64,000 bases of DNA, from positions 1 to 64,000 of the forward strand of contig NZ_OLMK01000014.1 of the NCBI RefSeq assembly GCF_900290235.1. The letters run 5' to 3'. Of the stretch, positions 9,008-17,899 are shown piece by piece. How positions within the stretch are numbered: position 1 is the first letter of the stretch; the number at the start of each line of letters is the position of its first letter. Source of the DNA: Streptomyces sp. MA5143a. GTDB lineage: Bacteria > Actinomycetota > Actinomycetes > Streptomycetales > Streptomycetaceae. The position numbers were made by a program, and so were the translations under genes. The notes under the pieces are model-generated. The model worked only from the letters and a program-made list of their open reading frames with translations, did no database searches and was not told the origin of the DNA.

Positions 9008-9163
9008 GTGTCAGCTCTCTTCGGTCGTACGGGTACGGGTGGACGGAGGCGGCGCGCTCCGCTTCTACGATGGATGAACGTTCAAGCAGCCCGCCTCATT
9101 CCCGCGCCCCTCCCCCGCTCCGGCTCGCCCCGGCCCGTCCCCGAGTGCCGTCCCGGCTCCGGC

Positions 9164-9676
9164 TCACCCCCCGGTGACCGCATAGGTGAGGAGCAGATGG
9201 TGGTCGTCCGGGGCCGGCGGGTTCTCGGGGTCCGGTGTCCAGCCGAGGCGGGCGTAGAAGGCCCGCGCCCGGTGGTTGTCGACGTGGACGGTGAGCGTGG
9301 CCGTGCGCCTGCCGTCGGCCCGCCACTCCTCCACGCAGGCCGCGTGCAGGGCCCGGCCGGTGCCGCGGCGCCACTGGTCGGGGTCCACATGGAGCTGGGC
9401 GAGGTACACCGAGTCGGCGGGGCCGTCCTCCGCCGTGCGGAAGGAGGCGATGCCGGTGATCCGACCGTGCTCCACCGCGCAGAGCACACGGCCGTCCGGT
9501 CGCTCGACGGCCCGCCGCCAGCCGGCGAGCCAGTCCGTGCCGTCGTCGGGGACGCCGTCCGGGTAGTACGTCGCGCGGGCGCGGGCGTGCAGCGCGACGA
9601 CGTCATGGAGCTCGGCGGGGAGCACGGTCCTGATCACTCGCGCTCCGGTCACTCGTTCCACACGGTCCTTGATCAT
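9164..9676 (-). CDS. GNAT-family N-acetyltransferase
   Basis: A 170-residue GNAT domain with the beta-4 strand VYLAQLHVDPDQWRRGTGRALH (acetyl-CoA loop near RRGTGRA) and HVDNHRARAFYARLGW at the C terminus. The acceptor is unknown. The open frame extends to 9760, but that part is repetitive and unlike the family. I chose ATG 9676; a GTG slightly downstream is possible. It stands alone between genes on the same strand. Confidence 0.8.
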   Translation of the reverse strand: MIKDRVERVTGARVIRTVLPAELHDVVALHARARATYYPDGVPDDGTDWLAGWRRAVERPDGRVLCAVEHGRITGIASFRTAEDGPADSVYLAQLHVDPDQWRRGTGRALHAACVEEWRADGRRTATLTVHVDNHRARAFYARLGWTPDPENPPAPDDHHLLLTYAVTGG

Positions 9677-9784
9677 GCGGAGGAGGACGAGCGCGCCGTC
9701 GCGACGGTTCCGGCCGGGGGTGACACACCGGGCACCCCGGCCGGGGGTGACACCGGGCACCGTGGCCGCCCGCGCTCCCGCCCC

Positions 9785-10393
9785 TCAGCTGCCGTTTCTC
9801 AGGTCCTCGGGCCAGTTCGGACGGAACTCGATGCCGTCGTACGTCACCACGCAGCCCTCTCCCATCGGGGACTGGGTCATGAATCCGACCAGGGCGGCCC
9901 CGCTCTCCCGCTCCCCGGCGAGCGTGAACAGCCGGACGAACGTCCAGTGCTTGCCGTCGCGGGAGGCGTGGAAGGCGAACGCCCGGCCCGTGCGGCTGAC
10001 CCGCAGCCACACCGAACTCCCCTCGACGGTGAAGGAGTTGGCGTCGTCGGAGTGTCCACGGGTGACCACCGTGCAGACGGTGGGGACGTCCGGCGAGTAC
10101 TCCAGGCACAGCTTCGCCCAGGCCCGCTCCCCGACGTGCACATACAGCACGCCCGCGTCGAACCCGGCGGCGAAGCCGACGGTGACGCGGGCGATCAACT
10201 GGAAGTCCCCCTCCGGCGCCCCCAGCAGCCTGGGCGCGTCCGTGACGGGGTCCAGCCCCTCGTCCGTGGGCGGCACGAACCGGTCCTGCCGGGCGCCGGC
10301 CCACCCGGTGAGCACCCCGTCCTCATAGGACCAGTGCCCATCGGGCCCATACGTGCGAAGAGGGAAAGGGAGTTCGGGAAGTTCGAGATCCAT
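9785..10393 (-). CDS. DUF1349-family beta-sandwich protein
   Basis: A 202-residue cytoplasmic protein with the concanavalin-like fold of DUF1349: WSYEDGVLTGWAGARQD, DFQLIARVTVGFAAGFDAGVLYVHV, WAKLCLEYSP, and a C-terminal GFMTQSPMGEGCVVTYDGIEF. Such proteins bind or process carbohydrates in some contexts, but the molecular role is not established. ATG 10393 (MDLELPELPF) is the family start; the upstream ATG at 10423 adds only a short non-conserved stretch. Confidence 0.75.
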   Translation of the reverse strand: MDLELPELPFPLRTYGPDGHWSYEDGVLTGWAGARQDRFVPPTDEGLDPVTDAPRLLGAPEGDFQLIARVTVGFAAGFDAGVLYVHVGERAWAKLCLEYSPDVPTVCTVVTRGHSDDANSFTVEGSSVWLRVSRTGRAFAFHASRDGKHWTFVRLFTLAGERESGAALVGFMTQSPMGEGCVVTYDGIEFRPNWPEDLRNGS

Positions 10394-10422
10394 TGGGGGA
10401 TTCTTACAGCCCCCGGCCGGCA

Positions 10423-10447
10423 CCCGCGCCCCTTTTGAGGGCGCGGG
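10423..10447. terminator. hairpin terminator after the aldehyde dehydrogenase gene
   Basis: Perfect 9-bp arms CCCGCGCCC (10423-10431) and GGGCGCGGG (10439-10447) with a 7-base loop, directly after the stop at 10457 on the minus strand. Confidence 0.7.
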
Positions 10448-10456
10448 AAAGGCGGC

Positions 10457-12040
10457 CTACCGCTCCAGCGCGCCGTTGAAGCGCCGCGGCAGTCCCAGCG
10501 GATTGTCGTCCCGCAGCTCCGGCGGCAGCAGCGCCTCCGGTGCCCCCTGGTACGCCACCGGCCGCAGCCACCGCTCGATGGCCGTGCCGCCCACCGAGGT
10601 GGACGTCGACGTCGTCGCGGGGTAGGGCCCGCCGTGGTGCTGGGCCGCGGCGACGGCCACACCCGTCGGCCAGCCGTTGACCAGCACTCGGCCCGCCAGC
10701 GGCGTCAGCTCCGCGAGCAGCTCCGGGCCGCGCCCCTCACCGGCGGCCTCCTCACCGGACAGGTGCACCGTGGCGGTGAGGTTGCCCGGCAGCCGGGACA
10801 GCACCGACTTGGCCTCGTCCTCGTCCTCGTAGCGCGCGACGACGGTGAGCGGCCCGAAGCACTCCTCCAGGAGCAGGTCGTGCTCGCCCTCGGACGCCAG
10901 CTTGCCGGCGGGGACGGTGAGGAAGCCGGGGCTGACGGTGTGATCGCCGCCCGCGCCCGCCGTCACCGGCGACTCCACGTCCGGCAGCTCCGCGCGCTCG
11001 GCGACACCGGCGAGGAAGTTGTCGCGCATCCGGTGGTCGAGCAGGACACCCGCGTCGACATCGCTGACCGCGTCGGTGAGCGACTTGACCAGCCGGTCAC
11101 CGGCGTCGCCCGCCGGCGCCAGCACCAGGCCCGGCTTCACGCAGAACTGGCCGACACCGAGGGTCATGGAGCCCGCGAGACCCGTACCGATCGCCTCGGC
11201 GCGCTCGGCCGCCGCGGCCTCGGTGATGAGGACGGGGTTCAGGGAGCCCAGCTCGCCGTGGAACGGGATCGGCACCGGCCGCGCGGCCGCCGCGTCGAAC
11301 AGGGCCCGGCCGCCGCGGACGGAGCCGGTGAAGCCGGCGGCGGTCACCAGCGGGTGCTTGACCAGCTCGACGCCCGCCTCGAAGCCGTGGACGAGACCGA
11401 GGACGCCCTCGGGGATGCCGTGCTCGGCGGCGGCGCGGCGCAGCACGATCGCGACCAGCTCGGACAGCGCCGGGTGGTCGGGGTGGGCCTTGACGACCAC
11501 CGGGCACCCGGCGGCCAGCGCGCTCGCCGTGTCGCCGCCGGGGACGGAGAAGGCGAAGGGGAAGTTGGAGGCCGAGTAGACGGCGACGACGCCCAGCGGG
11601 ACCTTGTAGCGGCGCAGGTCGGGGATGGGCGGGGTCGCGGTGTCGTCGGGGTGGTTGATCACCACGTCGAGGAAGGCGCCCTCGTCGACGATGTCGGCGA
11701 AGGCCCGCAGCTGGAAGCAGGTGCGGGCGAGTTCACCGGTGAGCCGGACCGGGCCGAGCGCGGTCTCCGCGTCGGCCACCTCGACGAGCTGTTCCTTGGC
11801 CGCCTGGAGCTGGTCGGCCGCCGTGCGCAGGAACGCCGAGCGGACGGTGCGGTCGGCGAGGGCGCCGCGGGCCGCGTGGGCCGCGCGGACGGCGGCGTCC
11901 ACCTCCTGGGCTGTGGCCTCCACCGCGACCTGCTCACGCTGCTTCCCGGTTCGGGGGTCGACACTCCAGACTGGTGCTGCTGCCACCGCGGGTCCCTCCA
12001 CGTATTTCTGGGTCATTCCCAGGGGTATTGTCTGGGTCAT
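10457..12040 (-). CDS. aldehyde dehydrogenase, likely 2,5-dioxovalerate (alpha-ketoglutarate semialdehyde) dehydrogenase
   Basis: A 527-residue NAD(P)-dependent aldehyde dehydrogenase. It has VYSASNFPFAFSVPGGDTASALAAGCPVVVKAHP at the cofactor site, TGSVRGGRALFD, the catalytic general base in ELGSLNP, and the nucleophilic cysteine in GVGQFCVKPGL. The Asn-Phe-Pro and QFCxKPG pattern is that of ketoglutarate semialdehyde dehydrogenases, which finish oxidative uronate and pentose pathways by making 2-oxoglutarate. ATG 12040 and ATG 12016 are both possible because the start is duplicated (MTQ repeated 24 bases apart). It is divergent from the IclR gene, which probably controls it. It could serve the uronate dehydrogenase and KdgD genes near 40-42 kb. 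Confidence 0.85.
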   Translation of the reverse strand: MTQTIPLGMTQKYVEGPAVAAAPVWSVDPRTGKQREQVAVEATAQEVDAAVRAAHAARGALADRTVRSAFLRTAADQLQAAKEQLVEVADAETALGPVRLTGELARTCFQLRAFADIVDEGAFLDVVINHPDDTATPPIPDLRRYKVPLGVVAVYSASNFPFAFSVPGGDTASALAAGCPVVVKAHPDHPALSELVAIVLRRAAAEHGIPEGVLGLVHGFEAGVELVKHPLVTAAGFTGSVRGGRALFDAAAARPVPIPFHGELGSLNPVLITEAAAAERAEAIGTGLAGSMTLGVGQFCVKPGLVLAPAGDAGDRLVKSLTDAVSDVDAGVLLDHRMRDNFLAGVAERAELPDVESPVTAGAGGDHTVSPGFLTVPAGKLASEGEHDLLLEECFGPLTVVARYEDEDEAKSVLSRLPGNLTATVHLSGEEAAGEGRGPELLAELTPLAGRVLVNGWPTGVAVAAAQHHGGPYPATTSTSTSVGGTAIERWLRPVAYQGAPEALLPPELRDDNPLGLPRRFNGALER

Positions 12041-12042
12041 TC
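12008..12042. promoter_or_regulatory. duplicated CTGGGTCATTC element around the dehydrogenase start
   Basis: CTGGGTCATTC occurs at 12008-12018 and again at 12032-12042. The first copy extends into the perfect inverted repeat CTGGG-TCATT-CCCAG (12008-12022). The repeat duplicates the start codon context of the dehydrogenase and could be an operator, or just a small tandem duplication. Confidence 0.3.
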
Positions 12043-12050
12043 ACCAAGGT

Positions 12051-12068
12051 CGTTCGATATGCTGAACG
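12051..12068. promoter_or_regulatory. putative IclR operator
   Basis: CGTTC (12051-12055) and GAACG (12064-12068) form a palindrome with an 8-base spacer in the 91-base gap between divergent dehydrogenase and IclR genes. Size and position fit an IclR-family site acting on both promoters. Confidence 0.5.
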
Positions 12069-12131
12069 CCGTCTTCAATGATGAATATGGTGTTGGAGAC
12101 TATTTCCCGTCGAACGAAGGGGTCAAGGGCG

Positions 12132-12905
12132 ATGTCGGCAGTCGAGACGGGCGGCGGAGCGCAGGTCAAGTCGGCGGTACGGACCGTCGAACTGCTCGAA
12201 TACTTCGCCGGACGCCCCGGAATGCACTCCCTCGCGGCGGTGCAGGAGGCCGTCGGCTATCCCAAGTCCAGCCTTTATATGTTGCTCCGCACCCTGGTGG
12301 AGCTCGGCTGGGTCGAGACGGACGCGACGGGCACGCGGTACGGCATCGGCGTACGGGCCCTGCTCGTCGGGACCTCGTACATCGACGGGGACGAGGTGGT
12401 GGCGCTGGCCCGCCCCACGCTCGACCGCCTCTCCGACGACACCACGGAGACCATCCACCTGGCCCGCCTCGACGGCACCAACGTCGTCTATCTGGCCACC
12501 CGGCAGTCGCAGCACTATCTGCGGCCCTTCACCCGGGTCGGCCGGCGGCTGCCCGCCCACTCCACCTCCCTCGGCAAGGCGCTGCTCGCCACCCACACCG
12601 ACGAGCAGGTCCGCAAGATGCTCCCGGAGACCCTCCCGGCGCTCACCGAGAACACGATCACCGACCGGGAGCAGCTCATCGAGGAGCTCCACCAGGTCCG
12701 CGAGCAGGGCTTCGCCGCGGACCGCGAGGAGAACACCCTCGGTCTGCGCTGCTTCGGCGTGGCGATCCCGTACCGCACCCCGGCCCGTGACGCGATCAGC
12801 TGCTCCGTGCCGGTGGCCCGGCTCACCCCGGCGCACGAGCAGCTGGTCAAGGACGCCCTGTTCGACGCCCGCGACCGGCTCACGCTGGCGACCCGCAGAC
12901 TCTGA
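12132..12905 (+). CDS. IclR-family transcriptional regulator
   Basis: A 257-residue regulator: winged helix at residues 8-70 (VKSAVRTVELLEYFAGRP, then SLAAVQEAVGYPKSSLYMLLRTLVELGWV) and an IclR effector domain with GVRALLVGTSYI, HSTSLGKALLA and the ENTLGLRCFGVAIPY segment that binds small acids in relatives. ATG 12132 is preceded by AAGGG; the frame is open to 12078, but that extension is not family-like. It is divergent from the ketoglutarate semialdehyde dehydrogenase gene, making that gene the obvious target, with a sugar-acid metabolite as likely inducer (inference). Confidence 0.9.
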   Translation: MSAVETGGGAQVKSAVRTVELLEYFAGRPGMHSLAAVQEAVGYPKSSLYMLLRTLVELGWVETDATGTRYGIGVRALLVGTSYIDGDEVVALARPTLDRLSDDTTETIHLARLDGTNVVYLATRQSQHYLRPFTRVGRRLPAHSTSLGKALLATHTDEQVRKMLPETLPALTENTITDREQLIEELHQVREQGFAADREENTLGLRCFGVAIPYRTPARDAISCSVPVARLTPAHEQLVKDALFDARDRLTLATRRL

Positions 12906-12996
12906 CCCGAAGACCTCTGAAGACCTCATGAAGACCTCATGAGAACCGGGGCGGTAGGGAACGACCGACCGTGTTCCGCTCGTCTGTCCGGGTGCG

Positions 12997-14448
12997 ATGA
13001 ACAAGACGATCAGGCGCAGCGCCGTCTTCACCCTGCTCCTCGTGCTCGCCCTGCTGGTGCGGGCGACATGGGTGCAGTTCTACGAGGGCACGGCGCTCGC
13101 GGAGGACAAGGACAACCGGCGGAACGCGATCGAGACGTACGCGGCGCCGCTCGGGAACATCATCGTGGGCGGCGACGCGGTCACCGGCTCCGCGCGGACG
13201 AAGGGCGGCGACCTCGCCTACAAGCGCACCTACAAGGACGGTGAGCTGTACGCGGCGGTGACGGGGTACGCCTCGCAGAGTTACGCGCCCACGCAGCTGG
13301 AGGGCATCTACCAGGACCTGCTCAACGGCACGGACCCCCGGCTGAAGACGGTGCTGGACACCCTGACCCGCGAGCGGGCCGACCCGGGCGACGTGATCAC
13401 GACGATCGACCCGTCCGTGCAGAAGGCGGCGTACGGGGCGCTCGGCGACAAGAAGGGCGCGGCCGTCGCGATCGACCCGAAGACCGGGAGGATCCTCGCG
13501 GTGGTGTCGACGCCGTCGTACGACCCGTCGTCGCTCACGGACGCCAACACGGCGGGCGCGGCCTGGCAGAAGCTCACCGCGGACCCGGACAAGCCGCTGA
13601 CCAACCGGGCGCTGCGGCAGCCGCTGCCGCCGGGGTCGACGTTCAAGCTGGTCGTGGCGGCGGCCGCGCTGGAGGACGGGCTGTACCCGTCGGTGGATGT
13701 GCGGACGGACAGCCCCGACCCGTACACCCTGCCGGGCACCACGACCGAGTTGAGCAACGAGAACCCGAACGCGCCCTGCGAGAACGCCTCCATCCGTACG
13801 GCGCTGCAGTACTCGTGCAACAACGTGTTCGCGCGGATGGCCGTCAAGCTGGGCCAGGACAAGGTAAGGGCGATGGCCGAGAAGTTCGGCTTCGACGACA
13901 CGGAGCAGGACGTGCCGGTGCGGGCGTACACCAGCGTGTACCCGTCCGACATGGACGAGTCGTCCACGGCGCTGACCGGGATCGGGCAGTACGACGTCAC
14001 CGCGACGCCGTTGCAGATGGCCATGGTGTCGGCGGCCATCGCCAACGACGGCAAGCTGGTGACGCCGCACATGGTGTCGCAGATCACCGACGGCGGCGGC
14101 GACGTGCTGGAGGACTACGACTCCGAGGCCGGCACCGAGCAGGTGGTGAGCGCGTCCACCGCGAAGCAGCTGCGGTCGGCGATGGAGACGGTCGTCGAGG
14201 ACGGCACGGGCACGAACGCGCGGATCGGCGGGGCGACCGTGGGCGGCAAGACGGGTACCGCCCAGCACGGCGAGAAGAACAGCAAGACGCCGTACGCCTG
14301 GTTCACGTCGTACGCGAAGGCCGACGGCAAGGAGGTCGCCGTCGCGGTGGTCGTGGAGCAGTCGAACGCGGCCCGCTCCGAGGTCAGCGGCAACGGGCTG
14401 GCGGCGCCGGTCGCGAAGGCCGCGATGCGGGCGGCGCTGAAGGACTGA
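12997..14448 (+). CDS. penicillin-binding protein, monofunctional transpeptidase (PbpA-like)
   Basis: A 483-residue membrane-anchored D,D-transpeptidase that cross-links peptidoglycan outside the membrane. One N-terminal helix (about residues 9-26) anchors it, a dimerisation region follows, and the transpeptidase motifs are intact: S214-T-F-K217 (PPGSTFK), S273-C-N275 and K418-T-G-T421. It resembles PbpA of the RodA/FtsW partner group, but those partners are not in the window. The start is ATG 12997; the ribosome site is weak. A terminator follows at 14478-14511. Confidence 0.93.
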   Translation: MNKTIRRSAVFTLLLVLALLVRATWVQFYEGTALAEDKDNRRNAIETYAAPLGNIIVGGDAVTGSARTKGGDLAYKRTYKDGELYAAVTGYASQSYAPTQLEGIYQDLLNGTDPRLKTVLDTLTRERADPGDVITTIDPSVQKAAYGALGDKKGAAVAIDPKTGRILAVVSTPSYDPSSLTDANTAGAAWQKLTADPDKPLTNRALRQPLPPGSTFKLVVAAAALEDGLYPSVDVRTDSPDPYTLPGTTTELSNENPNAPCENASIRTALQYSCNNVFARMAVKLGQDKVRAMAEKFGFDDTEQDVPVRAYTSVYPSDMDESSTALTGIGQYDVTATPLQMAMVSAAIANDGKLVTPHMVSQITDGGGDVLEDYDSEAGTEQVVSASTAKQLRSAMETVVEDGTGTNARIGGATVGGKTGTAQHGEKNSKTPYAWFTSYAKADGKEVAVAVVVEQSNAARSEVSGNGLAAPVAKAAMRAALKD

Positions 14449-14477
14449 GACCGGCGGTCGAGGACCGTCCGCGGACG

Positions 14478-14511
14478 AAGGGCCGCCCCTTTCCCCCGGG
14501 GGGCGGCCCTT
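14478..14511. terminator. bidirectional terminator between the PBP and permease genes
   Basis: Perfect 12-bp arms AAGGGCCGCCCC (14478-14489) and GGGGCGGCCCTT (14500-14511) around a 10-base loop, between convergent genes. A 14-base direct repeat (CCGCATGACGGCTA) follows at about 14528-14555. Confidence 0.85.
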
Positions 14512-14551
14512 CCTTCATGGCGTCTGCCGCATGACGGCTACCGCATGACGG

Positions 14552-16003
14552 CTACCGCACGCCGAACAGCTGCTGGACCGGGTTGATCGCGAAGTACACC
14601 AGGAACAGCGCCGAGGTGCCCCACAGCAGCCAGTGGATCTCCTTGGCCCTGCCGAGGACCGTCCTGATGAGGACGTAGGCGAGGAAGCCGGCGCCGATGC
14701 CGTTGGTGATGGAGTAGGTGAACGGCATCACGGCGATGGTGAGGAACGCGGGGATGGCGATGTCGTACCGGTCCCAGTCGATGTTCTTGACCTGGGTCAT
14801 CATCAGGAAGCCCACGGCGACCAGCGCGGGGGCGGCGGCCTGCATCGGGACGATGGTCAGCAGCGGGGTGAGGAAGAGGGCGACGGCGAAGAGGCCGCCG
14901 GTGATCAGGTTGGAGAAGCCGGTACGGGCGCCCTCGCCGACGCCCGCGGCGGACTCGATGTAGGAGGTCGCGGAGGACGAGGAGGCCGCGCCGCCGGCGA
15001 CCGCCGCGGCGCCGTCGATGAGCAGGACCCGGCCGAGGTTCGGGACCTTGCCCTCCTCGTCGAGCAGCCCCGCCTCGGCGCTGACACCGACGACGGTGCC
15101 CATGGTGTCGAAGAAGTCCGAGAGCAGCAGGGTGAAGACCAGCAGGACGACCGTGATGACGGTGGTCTCGCCGAAGGAGCCGAAGAGGCTGAAGTCGCCG
15201 ATCAGTCCGAACTCGGGGGCGGCCACGAGGTCGTCGGGGACCTTCGGGGTGGTCAGGCCCCAGCTCTTGATGTCGGCCACCGAGTTGATCACGATCGCAA
15301 CGACCGTCATTGTCAGGATGCTGATGAGGATCGCGCCCTTCACCTTGCGGGCGAGCAGGCCGATGGTCAGCAGGACGCCGAGGCAGAAGACCAGGATGGG
15401 CCAGCCGGACAGCGAACCGGCCGCGCCGAGTTGCACCGGAACCGTGGTGTTCGCGATGTCCGGGATGCGGGTGACGAACCCGGCGTCGACGAAGCCGATG
15501 AACGCGATGAACAGGCCGATGCCGACGCTGATCGCCTGCTTGAGCGGCTGCGGTATCGCGTGCATGACCGCCTCGCGCAGGCCCGTGACCACCAGGGCGC
15601 AGATCAGCAGACCTTCGAGGACGACCAGGCCCATCGCGTCGGGCCAGCTCATCAGCGGGGCTATCTGGAAGGCGACGACCGCGTTGAGTCCGAGGCCCGC
15701 GGCGAGCGCGAGCGGCAGGTTGCCGCCGACGCCCATGATGATCGTCATCACGGCCGCCACGAGGGCGGTGGCGGTGACGAGTTCGGCGCCGTCGAGGGTG
15801 TGGCCGTACTTGTCCTTGGCGCTGCCCAGGATGATGGGATTCAGGACAAGGATGTATGCCATCGTGAAGAACGTGGCGAGGCCGCCGCGTATCTCACGGG
15901 CGAACGTGGACCCCCGGGCGGTGATGGCGAAGAAGCGATCGACGCTGTTCGCCCCCGCTGGCGGGGTGCTCGGCCGGTCGGCCACCTTCTGTGCCTCGGA
16001 CAT
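14552..16003 (-). CDS. NCS2-family purine permease (AzgA type)
   Basis: A 483-residue polytopic protein with about 14 predicted helices and the AzgA-like signatures: MAYILVLNPIILG near the N terminus, GLGLNAVVAF, LEGLLICALVVTGLR, SDFFDTMGTVVGVSAEAGLLD, and ASSSSATSYIESAAGVGEGARTG. It is expected to import adenine, guanine or hypoxanthine by proton symport. ATG 16003 follows CTAGGAG. Divergent from the sigma factor gene at 16274; a 13-bp palindrome lies 63 bases upstream of the start. Confidence 0.93.
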   Translation of the reverse strand: MSEAQKVADRPSTPPAGANSVDRFFAITARGSTFAREIRGGLATFFTMAYILVLNPIILGSAKDKYGHTLDGAELVTATALVAAVMTIIMGVGGNLPLALAAGLGLNAVVAFQIAPLMSWPDAMGLVVLEGLLICALVVTGLREAVMHAIPQPLKQAISVGIGLFIAFIGFVDAGFVTRIPDIANTTVPVQLGAAGSLSGWPILVFCLGVLLTIGLLARKVKGAILISILTMTVVAIVINSVADIKSWGLTTPKVPDDLVAAPEFGLIGDFSLFGSFGETTVITVVLLVFTLLLSDFFDTMGTVVGVSAEAGLLDEEGKVPNLGRVLLIDGAAAVAGGAASSSSATSYIESAAGVGEGARTGFSNLITGGLFAVALFLTPLLTIVPMQAAAPALVAVGFLMMTQVKNIDWDRYDIAIPAFLTIAVMPFTYSITNGIGAGFLAYVLIRTVLGRAKEIHWLLWGTSALFLVYFAINPVQQLFGVR

Positions 16004-16065
16004 GGGCGGTGCTCCTAGTGACGTGGGTGTACTACGCGCGGGTGCTGGCTGGATTGTTCCGTCGT

Positions 16066-16078
16066 TGAACCCGGTTCA
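16066..16078. promoter_or_regulatory. 13-bp palindrome upstream of the purine permease gene
   Basis: TGAACCCGGTTCA has perfect 6-bp arms around one central base. It lies in the 270-base gap between divergent genes, close to where a permease promoter would be. Confidence 0.4.
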
Positions 16079-16273
16079 GGTTTTCTCCGTGTTACGGAAT
16101 CGACGTTCGTCCCGTAAGACGGTGTTCGAAGGCTCGTACGAAGTTCGTTCACGATCACTGCTACTCTTCCGGATCTCGTCGGGGGAAGCCCCGGTCGATC
16201 ACGTGTCGTTCACACGGCACGCACAGGCACCCGGTCCCGGTGCCTCCAGCCGAAGCGAGGAGAGAGGTCGCCC

Positions 16274-16876
16274 GTGGGCACGGTCGTCGACGACGCAGCC
16301 TCCGTGGAGTTCCACGACTTCTTCGAACGGCACTACGCCGAACTGTCCCGTCTGGCCCATCTGTTGACCGGTGAGGCGGACGCGGCGGACGATCTCGCCG
16401 CGGACGCGCTGCTCGCGATGTGGCATCGCTGGGACCGGGTCCGCGCGGCGGAGCACCCGGTGGCGTACGCCCGCGGGGTGGTCGCCAACCTGGCCCGGAC
16501 CCGGATCCGCAGCGCGGTGCGGGAGCGCCGCCGGATCACGCTGTTCTGGTCGCAGCGCGAGGAGAAGACCGAGAATCCCGATGTGGCCGGGGCGGTCGAC
16601 GTGCAGTCGGCGCTGCGCCGGCTGCCGTTCCGCAAGCGGGCGTGCGTGGTGCTGCGGCATGCTTTCGACCTCTCGGAGAAGGACACGGCGCTCGCCCTCG
16701 GCGTCTCGGTCGGTACGGTGAAGAGCCAGACGTCCAAGGGGATGGCCGAGCTGCAGAAGCTGCTCGGCACCGGGGACGCCCCGAAGCGGATGCCCGCCGG
16801 CGTCACGGGCGCGGGCGTCAGGGGCGCGAGGGTGACCGGCGCGGGTGCGCCGGGCAGCGGAAGAAGGGACCGATGA
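16274..16876 (+). CDS. SigE-family ECF sigma factor
   Basis: A 200-residue sigma factor: sigma2 at residues 12-85 (FFERHYAELSRLAHLLTGEADAADDLAADALLAMWHRW) and sigma4 at about 112-165 (RLPFRKRACVVLRHAFDLSEKDTALALGVSVGTVKSQTSKGMAEL), then a Gly/Ala/Arg-rich tail. GTG 16274 follows AGGAGAGAGG. Its stop overlaps the start of the next gene (ATGA at 16873-16876), so the two proteins are translationally coupled and probably form a sigma/regulator pair. Confidence 0.9.
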   Translation: MGTVVDDAASVEFHDFFERHYAELSRLAHLLTGEADAADDLAADALLAMWHRWDRVRAAEHPVAYARGVVANLARTRIRSAVRERRRITLFWSQREEKTENPDVAGAVDVQSALRRLPFRKRACVVLRHAFDLSEKDTALALGVSVGTVKSQTSKGMAELQKLLGTGDAPKRMPAGVTGAGVRGARVTGAGAPGSGRRDR

Positions 16877-17745
16877 GGGACGTGCACGAGGAGCTGCGTG
16901 CCCGGCTGCGCGAGTCGGCCGAGGCGCACGAGCCCGACCGCGCCCGCATCCTGGCCCGGATCGAGCGCGGAATGGCGGCGGCCCCCGAGGAGCGGCGCCG
17001 CAGCCGGAAGGCCACCCGGCCGCCGCTGTGGGGCTGGGTGCGTGTGGTCAGCGCGACCGCGGGTGTCGCGGGCGTGCTCGCGGTGGGCGGTTACGCCGTC
17101 GCGTCGGCGGTGAAGGGCGAGGAACGGCCGAACGACCAGACCGTCGCGGTGTCGCCGACGCCGCTGGAGTCCCCGGCCGCGACGAGCCGGGCCCCCGTCC
17201 CGCCGGACCCGCAGCCGACCCGCGGCGGGTCGAAGCAGGAGCGCGAGCCCAGCTCCAAGCCGTCGAGCACACCGTCGGCCAAGAACTCCCCCGTTCCGAA
17301 GCTGCCCTCCTCGGGGGACGAGCAGGACGGTCCGCTCTGGTCGGACGGTTCGGTCGACCCGCACAGCAACGACTTCTGGGCACAGAGCAATCTGACCCTG
17401 AGGACGAGCGAGCAGCTCACCGGGCTCACCGTCCAGTTGCGGGTCGCCGGGAGTGGCGGGGTCTCCTCGTCCGGCGCCTGGCGCTCGCTGCCGGAGCAGG
17501 ACTTCGACCTGACGGTCGCGCAGGACGACGGTTTCCTGGTCTACACCTGGGTGCTCAAGGACGGCCGTACGGTCCCGAAGGGCGAGTTCGTCTTCGCCGG
17601 GCAGTACAACCACGAGCGCGGCGGCCGGGACGCGAGCGGCGACCGCTACGCGATGACCGCGACGGCGGACGGCGAGGAGTTCGCGGTGGCGGGCGGCTTC
17701 GAGGGCCCCGACGAGGGCGACGCGTCGGACGACGGCGACTCGTAG
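16873..17745 (+). CDS. single-pass membrane protein coupled to a SigE-family sigma factor (putative anti-sigma partner)
   Basis: A 290-residue protein: a charged cytoplasmic N terminus of about 50 residues (EELRARLRESAEAHEPDRARILARIERG), one membrane helix near residues 58-78, a Pro/Ser/Lys-rich linker, and an exported C-terminal domain of about 130 residues with a beta-rich pattern. No zinc-finger motif is present. I do not recognise the outer domain. In SigE-type pairs the short N-terminal segment is thought to contact the sigma factor. The overlap with the sigma gene supports a sensing or anti-sigma role, by inference only. Confidence 0.75.
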   Translation: MRDVHEELRARLRESAEAHEPDRARILARIERGMAAAPEERRRSRKATRPPLWGWVRVVSATAGVAGVLAVGGYAVASAVKGEERPNDQTVAVSPTPLESPAATSRAPVPPDPQPTRGGSKQEREPSSKPSSTPSAKNSPVPKLPSSGDEQDGPLWSDGSVDPHSNDFWAQSNLTLRTSEQLTGLTVQLRVAGSGGVSSSGAWRSLPEQDFDLTVAQDDGFLVYTWVLKDGRTVPKGEFVFAGQYNHERGGRDASGDRYAMTATADGEEFAVAGGFEGPDEGDASDDGDS

Positions 17746-17899
17746 CGAAACCCGCGGAAAAATCTCGCGGGGGGCGGCAACCCTTCGGCCGCCGGTGGCG
17801 ACCGGAAGACGTGAGAGCGGGAGGGAACCGACGGCCGGTTCCCGTCATCTGCTCTCACGTACGAGCGATACGGAATCCACCATTCCCGGAGCACGCCCC

